The position numbers and the translations under genes are program-made. A stretch of 52,723 nt of DNA from a virus. Shown here piece by piece: positions 1 through 7,766 of this stretch. Numbering within the stretch: position 1 is the first letter of the stretch; each line of letters opens with the position of its first letter. The notes under the pieces are model-generated. The model saw only the letters and a list, made by a program, of their open reading frames with translations. It was not told the DNA's origin and made no database searches. The stretch is taken from positions 1-52,723 of IMG/VR virus record IMGVR_UViG_3300027759_000119; one strand, written 5' to 3'.

Positions 1-328
1 GGAGGTGCTTTGCCCACTCCACGCTTTGAATGTCACGTTTATCGCGATAATATAAATCGTGGTTACCAGGAATAAAATACACATGTTCAAAGTTGTCATT
101 CATATGCTCCAATGCTCGTAGACTGTAACTCAGTGTGACAATGTTCAGGCTGGCTCGGTTGTTGTGCCAGTCGCCCAGGAACAAACAGGTTTCGCAACCT
201 TCGGCTCGGGCCTTGGCAGTGGCCCATTTGACAAAATCCAAACAGTCATCGTTGTGTGTTTGACTGTTGGATTTTAAACCAAAGTGAATGTCTGTGAAGA
301 CCGCGGCTTTTTTAAATAGATTTGTCAT
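1..328 (-). CDS. 47: gp47-like recombination nuclease subunit (Mre11/SbcD type), 3' part outside window
   Basis: Partial gene; the start codon is at 328 and the reading frame runs off the left edge, so only about 109 N-terminal residues are visible. Three metallophosphoesterase metal-binding motifs are present in order: FTDIHFG near residue 13, GDWHNN near residue 56 and PGNHD near residue 90. This is the Mre11/SbcD/T4 gp47 pattern. In T4, gp47 (339 aa) pairs with gp46 as an ATP-dependent exo/endonuclease that resects DNA ends for recombination-dependent replication. The gene begins 12 bases after the stop of the gp55-like gene, the same 55-then-47 order found in T4-like phages, so the two are probably co-transcribed. 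A general calcineurin-like phosphoesterase is the alternative, but the neighbour argues for gp47. Confidence 0.82.
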   Translation of the reverse strand, partial: MTNLFKKAAVFTDIHFGLKSNSQTHNDDCLDFVKWATAKARAEGCETCLFLGDWHNNRASLNIVTLSYSLRALEHMNDNFEHVYFIPGNHDLYYRDKRDIQSVEWAKHL

Positions 329-340
329 CTACCCAGTATA

Positions 341-1237
341 CTACTCTTCGTAGGTAATTACGACCGGACCGGACATGGCAGCCATACCTGCTTTGCCAGA
401 GTTTTGTCGCGTCCATGAAGGATTCAGCCCGTTCATTTCCAAAATGTCATCACGGATGTTTTGATTTTTCTTTTCGATGTTCAGGATGCGAGTAAAACTA
501 TTAGTGATAGCGGCAGTATAATACGCAAAAGGGTTCTGCGATTTGGACTCGTCAAATTGCAGTCCGATTTGACTGAGTTGTAGCAGGGCTTGTCCGCGCA
601 TTTCTTCATTGTAAGTGTATCCTCTCCAGTTTGATCTTGTGGCATAACGCTCGCACAGTTTCATAAACATGGTGGCCAATTTGCGTGTCATGTTGCCATG
701 ATCCTTGGAAAACTCGCCGGAGTCCAGGTCGCCACGCCAGTGGCTTTTGCCCACTAGCACAGGGTTTTTGTCTTCGTCCAGTCTGTAGTGCCAAAACGGG
801 GGAAAGTTCACACGCATGTGTGTGGGGTTAAGTACAACGTCCTCAACCAAGTCCGCTAGTGGATCTTCTATGACATCATCCAGGTCCAGGATGTCTTCAA
901 TCTTTTTCTTTTTGGTGGCGGTTTTGGGCACTTTCTTGGGCGCCATGGGTATGTGTTCCCAAGTCATAACACGAAAAACCACTTCCGTATTGGGTATTTT
1001 TTTAGGGTCAATCACTTCACCTGTTTCACGTTTGTGACGATCAGCACGATTGCGGCGTGCTTCTGCAATGGTCTTTTGATTGATTTTGCTTACTGAGGGC
1101 AGTATCATGTCAAACTGATGATCAGTTGTTCTGTCCCGAAAACTACAGTAGGTATTTTTGCTTAGATGTATTTCTTTTAAGATGTCACGGTTGTTAAGGT
1201 AGTTGACCTTGGCCGCGGGTTTTGCAATTAGTGTCAT
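341..1237 (-). CDS. 55: gp55-like late-transcription sigma factor
   Basis: 298 residues. The N-terminus has the gp55 signature NYLNNRDILKEI (from about residue 12), and the second half has KLCERYATRSNWRGYT followed by FDESKSQNPFAYYTAAITNSF, which matches the sigma-region-2-like core of T4 gp55. In T4, gp55 redirects host RNA polymerase to TATAAATA late promoters and contacts the gp45 sliding clamp through its extreme C-terminus. The C-terminus here is a short hydrophobic then acidic tail (VVITYEE) that could play that role; this is inference. T4 gp55 is 185 aa; the extra length here is a lysine-rich and acidic insertion (roughly residues 60-150). Start supported by GGAG upstream and by a strong promoter at 1263-1290. 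Matching late-promoter motifs lie ahead of five structural genes in this window. Confidence 0.85.
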   Translation of the reverse strand: MTLIAKPAAKVNYLNNRDILKEIHLSKNTYCSFRDRTTDHQFDMILPSVSKINQKTIAEARRNRADRHKRETGEVIDPKKIPNTEVVFRVMTWEHIPMAPKKVPKTATKKKKIEDILDLDDVIEDPLADLVEDVVLNPTHMRVNFPPFWHYRLDEDKNPVLVGKSHWRGDLDSGEFSKDHGNMTRKLATMFMKLCERYATRSNWRGYTYNEEMRGQALLQLSQIGLQFDESKSQNPFAYYTAAITNSFTRILNIEKKNQNIRDDILEMNGLNPSWTRQNSGKAGMAAMSGPVVITYEE

Positions 1238-1262
1238 GCAATGGGTCTCCAGATATGTACTT

Positions 1263-1290
1263 ATTGTAGCATATCTACAACATTTGTCAA
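1263..1290 (-). promoter_or_regulatory. sigma70-type promoter for the gp55-gp47 operon
   Basis: On the minus strand the -35 is TTGACA (1285-1290), the spacer is 16 bases and the -10 is TACAAT (1263-1268). The predicted start is near 1256, giving a leader of about 18 bases that includes a GGAG ribosome site. A host-type promoter fits a late sigma factor that must be made before late transcription begins. Confidence 0.75.
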
Positions 1291-1321
1291 CCTCTTGTTA
1301 AACTGCGTGGTTAAAAAATTG

Positions 1322-1329
1322 GGTAAATA
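1322..1329 (+). promoter_or_regulatory. possible T4-type late promoter (GGTAAATA)
   Basis: GGTAAATA matches TATAAATA at 6 of 8 positions and lies 20 bases before the ATG at 1350, in the only sizeable non-coding gap of the window. With T4 geometry the transcript would start near 1335 and keep an AGGAA ribosome site. It is the weakest of the five candidates here. Confidence 0.4.
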
Positions 1330-1349
1330 ACGCATACAGGAATAAAAAC

Positions 1350-3125
1350 ATGGCACTCAGATCCGTCAACGACCCAGAATACACCAACCCCTATGGCATT
1401 GGTGCCCAGGAAGCGGACATTGCAAGAAGCAAAAAACTCATAGACCAACGCAAGGCCAATGAAGCACAATTAATTGCAGAACAGGCCAAGTATTCACGAC
1501 AAGAACAAAAACGTTTGGAGGCTGATGCGGCAGCCGCAGCTGCCGCAGGTTCCCCCGATGCGGCTGCCAAGGCAGCCGCGGCCAAACAATACGCAGATGA
1601 AAAAGCCAGTGTTGCTGCCGATCTTGAACAGAATGGTCGGTTGCTGACAGAAACTGAAAAAGGCCTGCAAGAACACGAAGCAACTCTTGCTCGAATGCAA
1701 GCCAAGGAAGCCTCTATACCTCCCAACGTTAAGATTGTGAATGCTGGATCTGACCCAGCGGCACAATCTCCACCTACAGTGCCCGCGCTGAATGAGACCA
1801 CGCCAAGTTCGTCAAGCCCCACACAAGTACCTGCAGATCAAGTTGCTGGATTTAGAATAGATCAAGTAAACAATGCGCCGCTGTCTGCACCTGTGCCTAC
1901 TGATGTGAATCCATTGGGGCCAGTAACCAATGTTGACCTTACCCGACAACCTGAACTTGTGCCACTTGAACCTGGCAACAGCAACCCATTGCCTCCTGTA
2001 ACCAATGTAGTGGTACAACCTGAACTTGTGCCACTTGAACCTGGCAACAACAACCCATTGCCTCCGGTGGCCAATGTGGTTGTTGAACCTCCACCTGTGC
2101 CAGTAGATCTAGAAACAGTGCCAGACAGTGCAAATCGGACCAGCAGTTATACTGGGACACCACCACCTGTAGATCCTGCAGTTGACCCAGGAGCCAGAAG
2201 CCCGTTTGGCGGTGGTGCCTTCAACGATGCAGCCGCAAGAAATCCCGAAGCAGCAGTAGATGCAGTGGCTGCCGCAGAGGCCGCTCAGCAACGAGCAACA
2301 GAACAGCGACTACAGGAACAACAGGCCATACAGGCACAGTTTCAGTCTCCTGCCAATGGTGACTGGCGAGTGAAATTAAAACTATCGCCCAATGCCACAT
2401 ACTTGTACAAAGACAATAGTGCAAACTCAATTTTGGCTCCATTGGCAGCCAGTGATGGCGTAGTGTTTCCTTATATGCCTGACATACAGACCACATACAA
2501 TGCCAATTATGACACTACAGATTTAACACACTCAAACTACCGCGGATATTTTTACAAGAGTTCATATGTAGGCGACATCAACATCACCGGAACTTTTACT
2601 GCACAAAACACAGCCGAAGCCAACTATTTGTTAGCAGTGATACATTTCTTTCGGTCGGCTACAAAAATGTTTTATGGAGAAAAAGATTCATTTCGTGGTG
2701 CACCACCGCCCTTGGTGTATTTGTTTGGACTGGGGCAATATCAATTCAATGCACATCCTTGTGTGATTCGCAGTTTCAATTATAGTTTGCCCAATGATGT
2801 GGATTATATTAGAACCAAACCCAACAACTACAATGTGAATTTGAATAATACTTTGCCCAAAACAGAAAGCGGCGGCAATCCCATATCTGCAGTTATCGGC
2901 AGATTGAGAAATGCCCTGTTGCCCAAAGGTGCGCTGCCCAACGTGCCACAAGAATTAATCACAGTGAGTCAGAGTGTCAGCAACATAGACAATTCAACTT
3001 ACGTGCCTACCAAAATCACAGTGACCATCAGTTTGTTGCCTATACAAACAAGAAATCAACAAAGCCAGCAATTCAGTGTCAAAGGATTTGCCAATGGCGA
3101 CCTACTCAAAGGAGGGTTCTGGTAA
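1350..3125 (+). CDS. baseplate tail-tube cap/initiator-like protein (gp48/gp54-like C-terminus) with coiled-coil and Pro-rich N-terminal half
   Basis: 591 residues in three parts. Residues 1-125 are Ala/Glu/Gln/Lys-rich and likely a coiled coil. Residues 125-320 are a low-complexity, Pro/Val/Asn-rich linker holding two near-identical 23-residue repeats. Residues 330-590 form a folded domain: a strand-rich stretch, then a helix (NYLLAVIHFFRSATKMFYGE), a LVYLFGLG strand, HPCVIRSFNYSLP and a final KITVTISLLPI strand. That order resembles the C-terminal halves of T4 gp48/gp54, which cap the baseplate and start the tail tube. Assignment rests on this resemblance and on the position directly before a gp53-like gene. 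It overlaps the next gene by TAATG. A generic baseplate protein is the fallback call. Confidence 0.55.
   Translation: MALRSVNDPEYTNPYGIGAQEADIARSKKLIDQRKANEAQLIAEQAKYSRQEQKRLEADAAAAAAAGSPDAAAKAAAAKQYADEKASVAADLEQNGRLLTETEKGLQEHEATLARMQAKEASIPPNVKIVNAGSDPAAQSPPTVPALNETTPSSSSPTQVPADQVAGFRIDQVNNAPLSAPVPTDVNPLGPVTNVDLTRQPELVPLEPGNSNPLPPVTNVVVQPELVPLEPGNNNPLPPVANVVVEPPPVPVDLETVPDSANRTSSYTGTPPPVDPAVDPGARSPFGGGAFNDAAARNPEAAVDAVAAAEAAQQRATEQRLQEQQAIQAQFQSPANGDWRVKLKLSPNATYLYKDNSANSILAPLAASDGVVFPYMPDIQTTYNANYDTTDLTHSNYRGYFYKSSYVGDINITGTFTAQNTAEANYLLAVIHFFRSATKMFYGEKDSFRGAPPPLVYLFGLGQYQFNAHPCVIRSFNYSLPNDVDYIRTKPNNYNVNLNNTLPKTESGGNPISAVIGRLRNALLPKGALPNVPQELITVSQSVSNIDNSTYVPTKITVTISLLPIQTRNQQSQQFSVKGFANGDLLKGGFW
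1947..2084 (+). repeat. two tandem 69-bp repeats (23 codons each)
   Basis: Repeat 1 is 1947-2015 and repeat 2 is 2016-2084, encoding residues 200-222 and 223-245 of the tube-cap-like protein. They differ at only a few bases. The flanks (VNPLGPVTNV before, PPPVPVDL after) look like decayed copies, so the array probably expands and contracts in frame. Confidence 0.85.
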
Positions 3126-3424
3126 TGGCCAATTATGATTCAACCAGTCCTTATTTTCTCACAGGGTACAATCAGTTTTATCTTGATGTCATGGTGGACA
3201 GACCTTTGCCCAAAGAAAGCGATGATTTAAATTTTACCATCAATCTCACTTATCAATATCGCCCTGATCTGTTGGCCCATGACCTGTACAGTGACGCCAG
3301 ACTGTGGTGGGTGTTTTATCAACGCAACCCCAACACACTCACAAAGCCCCCAGTGGATTTTACAGTAGGTACCACGATCTATCTGCCCAAGATTACCACA
3401 CTCAAATCTGTGTTAGGATTCTAA
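3125..3424 (+). CDS. 53: gp53-like baseplate wedge protein (LysM-like)
   Basis: 99 residues, about half the length of T4 gp53 (196 aa). The core YQYRPDLLAHDLYSDARLWWVFYQRN is the gp53/LysM-like pattern, in which a short helix pair leads to a (L/W)WV motif and an asparagine. The C-terminal part (FTVGTTIYLP) is a LysM-type ending. In T4, gp53 clamps neighbouring baseplate wedges together. The start codon overlaps the previous stop (TAATG), and the next gene follows after one base, so this is a tightly coupled baseplate operon. Confidence 0.65.
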   Translation: MANYDSTSPYFLTGYNQFYLDVMVDRPLPKESDDLNFTINLTYQYRPDLLAHDLYSDARLWWVFYQRNPNTLTKPPVDFTVGTTIYLPKITTLKSVLGF

Positions 3425-3425
3425 A

Positions 3426-6254
3426 ATGCCCTTGTATGGACCAGCAGTACCGCCAGTTCTTCCCAGCACACTGGAAGAACAACGTCGTCAAATATCTAAC
3501 TATCAAGTTCCCACCCCACAAAACAGTCAAACAGGCCAAGATTTTGTAAATCAAACCAATACCAACATACGAGATGCTATTACTGCTACTCGAACGGCTC
3601 CTGCTACCAATAACAACAACAACAATCTACCATTGAATGGAACTGATGTTGGCACACCAACAAAAAATCCTTCAACAGTACAAGACGATGGAAAATTGCC
3701 TGAGGTAATAGTCACAGCAACTCGCGCTGATGTTGTTGGCGATCTTTCAGCCAGAGATGACATAACTCCTCAGCCCAACGTACTGGATAGATTTGCCAGT
3801 TATACCTACAGCGCCAGTGTGTACCTGATGAGTGCCCGGCAATACGAACGTTTGTTACTCAGTAATAAAAAGAACATCAACGGATACTTTTTGTTGTTTC
3901 AAAGCGGCGGCGCCCCTACCAACAAAGGTGGGTTCCTGGGCAAAGGTTCTGGCACTGTGAATGGCCAAGACCCAGGCACTGAAGGTCTTAATGCTGAGGG
4001 CGTTGACGACTTTGGGCGTAATCCTGCTTTTCCCCAAGATTTTTATATTGATTCAATTACCATAGACAATGCATTGCCAGGTCAACAAACACAGGCGGCA
4101 CACATGGTCACTGATTTGAAATTCACTGTGGTAGAACCAGGCAATATCACACTGTTGGACAGATTGTATCGTGCAGTCCAAGATGCTGGACAAGTGAATG
4201 ATTCCAATCAACCAGTCAACTACACAGCAGCAGTGTATCTCATGGTCATACGCTGGTACGGGTATGACATTAATGGCAATCTTGTACAAGTGGGCGCCGC
4301 CGATCCCACCACTGGGCTGACCGACCCCAACGCTGTGGTTGAAAAATTCATACCATTTCTTATTAAAAAAATCAACTGGAGTGTGAGTTCAAAACTAGTC
4401 ACCTATGATTTTGAATGTGCGCCAGTGGCACAAATGGTTGCTGGTTACACACGCCGCGGCACAATACCTTATGATGCACAATTCACTGCGTCATCGGTGC
4501 GTGAGTTGCTGGGCGGAGAATTGCAATTTGTAACACCTGCCAGCACCACCAACTTAGCCACCAACAGACAAGCGTCAGTGCGAGCAGTTGACAATGCCAT
4601 TGCCGCCACAGGATCACCGCCCAAAGCATCAGGTGCTCCTACTTCCAGTCAAGTGGTCAAACAAGGACTCATGGCATCTCTAAATAAGTATCAACAAGAG
4701 TTGGTCAAAAAAGGCAAATACGAAGTGGCCGATACTTATTCAATAGAGTTTGATCAAAATCCTGACTTCCCTGATCTCAACATTGCTGATGCCACATTGA
4801 GATTGCCCGGCAGCACAGTTACTCAAAATAGAACTTCAATGGGCGTGGCTGCTGAGACAGATCCCAATAAAACATTAAATCCTGACACCGATTCAATGAA
4901 GATCAACAATCGCAATTACAGCATCACAGCCGGTATGCAAATAATACAAGTGATTGACCTGGTGATTCGCAACAGCAGTTACATCGCCAAACAACAGTTG
5001 ACCACTATAGATGCCAGCGGTGTTGAACGACCTGATGCACAAGCACAGAAAAAACCCATGTCTTGGTTTAAAATCAGCATGGAAGCAAAACAAGGCAAAT
5101 ATGACAAACTGCGCAGAGACTATGCTTACGATATTGTATTTGTTGTGACTCCTTACACTCTGCAAGATTTTGACTCAACATATTTTCCGTTGACCAAATT
5201 TCGTGGAGTTCATAAATCATATCCCTACTGGTTTACAGGACAAAACACAGCGGTGTTGGATTTCACTGCCAACTTCAACAATCTCTATAACCTAACTGTG
5301 ACTGGCACCAGCAAAGAAGATTCAGGTACTGCGGCCATACGTAGAAATTTCACTTCCAGCATGCGAGACATAGCCAAGTATACCTATGCAGCCAGCAGTA
5401 CAGAAAACAGAACAGGCGAAGACGGACGAGCATTGGAAGCACAAGCCAATGCTGCTGAGTATCTTTACAGTCCTGGCAACATGGGCGACGGGCATTTGCG
5501 TATCATTGGCGACCCTGCTTGGATACAACAAGGCAGCATGGCCGGCAGAGTCAGTGCTGCAGAATTCAGTTATTCTCCATTTTTACCTGATGGCACCATA
5601 AATTTTGATGCACAACAAGTGATGTATGAAGTTGCTTGGCAAAGACCAAATGATTATGATTTAAACACTGGCCTAGCAGATCCGTATGCAGGTGGCGATA
5701 CAAAAAATCGACTGCCAATACAAAGTTCAGTGTACCTGGCCAACCGAGTGATCAGTGAATTCAAACAAGGCAAGTTCGAGCAAACTATCAAAGGTTCATA
5801 TTTCCGCTTCCCCAAACCTGACGGATCAAACACTGTGGGCAAGTCGGCCTCAACTGTGGCAACCAATGGTGCATCTTTGAGAGATGCACAAAATAGAGCC
5901 GCAGGTAACGACAGTGTAACAGACAATCCCATATTGGCCAGACGAAACGCACAGTCACCAACGGCTGCATTGACTAATGGCAACTCCGCCTTGGACAACG
6001 GTGTAAAAACTGCGGCAGCAGCCGTTGAAAGCGGTGCTATTCCAGCAGCCGTACAACCAGCAACAAACATTGGCAGTTCTTCATCAGTGTCACCGGTGAA
6101 CAGCAACAATACAATTGCACCGTCAGCATATCCACGAGCACCCACTGGGTCAGGAGTTAACCCTATTACATTTGCAGAAAACTCTCCACCGCCGTTAAAT
6201 ACCAACCCATACGCTCTGGCCGGGCGTACACAAACCATAGTTAAAGAAGCATAA
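3426..6254 (+). CDS. large baseplate/hub structural protein, function not recognised
   Basis: 942 residues. Residues 1-110 are low complexity, including a run of six Asn. Residues 120-350 form a conserved-looking folded block (SASVYLMSARQYERLLLS, then FYIDSITIDNALPG and DLKFTVVEPGNITLLDRLYRAV). A second block follows at about 470-640 with YSIEFDQNP and PYWFTGQNTAVLDFTANFNN. The last 120 residues are again Ala/Asn/Pro-rich. The gene sits between gp53-like and gp5-like genes. Recurrent strand patterns and a position next to the spike suggest a hub protein in the role of T4 gp27, but I see no diagnostic gp27 motif, so that is inference. No membrane segment or signal peptide is visible. Confidence 0.5.
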   Translation: MPLYGPAVPPVLPSTLEEQRRQISNYQVPTPQNSQTGQDFVNQTNTNIRDAITATRTAPATNNNNNNLPLNGTDVGTPTKNPSTVQDDGKLPEVIVTATRADVVGDLSARDDITPQPNVLDRFASYTYSASVYLMSARQYERLLLSNKKNINGYFLLFQSGGAPTNKGGFLGKGSGTVNGQDPGTEGLNAEGVDDFGRNPAFPQDFYIDSITIDNALPGQQTQAAHMVTDLKFTVVEPGNITLLDRLYRAVQDAGQVNDSNQPVNYTAAVYLMVIRWYGYDINGNLVQVGAADPTTGLTDPNAVVEKFIPFLIKKINWSVSSKLVTYDFECAPVAQMVAGYTRRGTIPYDAQFTASSVRELLGGELQFVTPASTTNLATNRQASVRAVDNAIAATGSPPKASGAPTSSQVVKQGLMASLNKYQQELVKKGKYEVADTYSIEFDQNPDFPDLNIADATLRLPGSTVTQNRTSMGVAAETDPNKTLNPDTDSMKINNRNYSITAGMQIIQVIDLVIRNSSYIAKQQLTTIDASGVERPDAQAQKKPMSWFKISMEAKQGKYDKLRRDYAYDIVFVVTPYTLQDFDSTYFPLTKFRGVHKSYPYWFTGQNTAVLDFTANFNNLYNLTVTGTSKEDSGTAAIRRNFTSSMRDIAKYTYAASSTENRTGEDGRALEAQANAAEYLYSPGNMGDGHLRIIGDPAWIQQGSMAGRVSAAEFSYSPFLPDGTINFDAQQVMYEVAWQRPNDYDLNTGLADPYAGGDTKNRLPIQSSVYLANRVISEFKQGKFEQTIKGSYFRFPKPDGSNTVGKSASTVATNGASLRDAQNRAAGNDSVTDNPILARRNAQSPTAALTNGNSALDNGVKTAAAAVESGAIPAAVQPATNIGSSSSVSPVNSNNTIAPSAYPRAPTGSGVNPITFAENSPPPLNTNPYALAGRTQTIVKEA

Positions 6255-6263
6255 GGAGCAACT

Positions 6264-7766
6264 TTGTCAGAAGATGTACAACGCAGTAGAGGTCGCCCTA
6301 CAAACTATAAATTAGACCGCGGAGGTGTGCCAGCAGAGTTTGGCCCATTCTCAGGCATAGTGATGAACAATTCAGACCCCACACGAGCAGGGCGTTTGCA
6401 AGTGTACATTGAAACATTTGCTGGTATCGATAAAAATGACAGTTCCAAATGGATCACAGTGAGTTATTTGCCAGGGTTCTTTGGATACACTCCAATGGGC
6501 AAAACAGCCGACAATGATTTTGGTTCTTATCCAGGCAATCAAAATTCTTATGGCATGTGGTTTACACCGCCAGACATTGGCATTCAGGTGCTGTGTGTTT
6601 TTGCCAATGGAGACAGAAATTTAGGATATTATATTGGTGTTGTTCCAAGCAACGGTATAGGCCACATGGTACCAGCCATTGGTGCAGCCGGAAGTTATGT
6701 GTCAGGCAACAAAAATCAAGAAGCATACTTTACAAATGCATCACTATTGCCAGTCACAGAGATCAACACCAACAACGAAAAAATTGTGAACTCCAGTGAA
6801 TTTTTCAAGCAGGCAAAACCTGTGCAAGGTGTAGTAGCGCAAGCACTGTTTCAACAAGGCATCAGCGAAGACATAGAACGTGGTCCTATACAATCTAGTA
6901 GTCAAAGAGAAAGCCCCAGTGCTGTTTTTGGGGTAAGCACACCGGGGGTGGCTGTGTATCAGGGCGGCATGAGCCCTGATGATCTTCGTAAGAAAGTAAA
7001 AGCCGGCGAACTCAAACCCGAAGATGCACAAGTGATCAGCCGCATGGGCGGTCACACTCTTGTGATGGATGACGGTGACATTGACGGCAAAAATGCCTTG
7101 TTCAGACTGCGCACAGCCAAAGGGCATCAGATCACCATGAACGACTCGGGCAACTTCTTTTACATATTGCATGCCAATGGACAAACTTGGCTGGAGTTTG
7201 GTCAAGAAGGCACAGTAGATGTGTTCAGCACCAACAGTGTAAACATCCGCACACAAGGTGACATCAACTTGCATGCTGATCGTGACATCAACATGTATGC
7301 TGGCCGTAATTTAAAAATGAAAGCCATGTCTAATATTAATTTGGAAGCCGATGCTGATCTCACTGCTACTGTGAAAAAAGATATAACAATATACAGCAAA
7401 GCCAAGATAGGTATCAAAGCAGATGGCACAATGGCCTTACAAAGTGCAGGTGGGTCCTGGAACGGTGGTGAATCATTGTTGTTTACTGCTGGCGGCATAG
7501 ATTTAAATGGGCCCACAGCACCTGCAGTGACACCACCCAAGCCCATACAAAAAACCACCATGGATGATGTGACTTTTAGCACAGGTACAGGATGGAAAGT
7601 ACAAAAAGACAAACTGGAAAGTATTGTAACCCGAGCACCCACACACGAGCCCTATCCTTATCACAACAAGGGAGTGGCAGTGGAAACTCAGTTTGAACCA
7701 GGCAAACCAACACCACCACCGGGTGCTACGCCTGTACCTGCTGGTGTGGAGATATCAGCCAAATGA
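6264..7766 (+). CDS. 5: gp5-like baseplate hub/central spike protein lacking a lysozyme domain
   Basis: 500 residues. The start is TTG at 6264, chosen because AAGGAG sits at 6253-6258 with five bases of spacing. Residues 25-130 are the gp5 OB-fold: GPFSGIVMNNSDPTRAGRLQ, then GMWFTPPDIGIQVLCVFANG (from residue 97) and YYIGVVP. Residues 265-430 are the triple beta-helix needle: GGHTLVMDDGD, HQITMNDSGN and repeated short units around DINLHADRDINMYAGRNLKMK. T4 gp5 (575 aa) has a T4-lysozyme domain between these parts; here that stretch (about 140-260) has no lysozyme-like motif. The last 60 residues are Pro/Thr-rich. The protein would form the membrane-piercing spike. Its stop overlaps the next start (ATGA). 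Confidence 0.85.
   Translation: MSEDVQRSRGRPTNYKLDRGGVPAEFGPFSGIVMNNSDPTRAGRLQVYIETFAGIDKNDSSKWITVSYLPGFFGYTPMGKTADNDFGSYPGNQNSYGMWFTPPDIGIQVLCVFANGDRNLGYYIGVVPSNGIGHMVPAIGAAGSYVSGNKNQEAYFTNASLLPVTEINTNNEKIVNSSEFFKQAKPVQGVVAQALFQQGISEDIERGPIQSSSQRESPSAVFGVSTPGVAVYQGGMSPDDLRKKVKAGELKPEDAQVISRMGGHTLVMDDGDIDGKNALFRLRTAKGHQITMNDSGNFFYILHANGQTWLEFGQEGTVDVFSTNSVNIRTQGDINLHADRDINMYAGRNLKMKAMSNINLEADADLTATVKKDITIYSKAKIGIKADGTMALQSAGGSWNGGESLLFTAGGIDLNGPTAPAVTPPKPIQKTTMDDVTFSTGTGWKVQKDKLESIVTRAPTHEPYPYHNKGVAVETQFEPGKPTPPPGATPVPAGVEISAK

Noticed and set aside
51-58. TATAAATC within the gp47-like gene
   Set aside because: On the strand opposite to the gene and inside coding sequence, with no plus-strand gene start downstream.
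1391-1822. Long antisense Ala/Ser/Cys-rich frame opposite the coiled-coil region at 1350-3125
   Set aside because: Produced by the low-complexity GCN/CAG codons of the real gene; no start signal.
6306-6313. TATAAATT within the gp5-like gene
   Set aside because: Inside coding sequence (codons for Asn-Tyr-Lys-Leu); no gene start follows closely.
7202-7642. Long hydrophobic antisense reading frame opposite the gp5-like gene
   Set aside because: It lies wholly on the antisense strand of a confident gene, has no ribosome site or promoter, and its hydrophobicity follows from the codon pattern of the beta-helix repeats.
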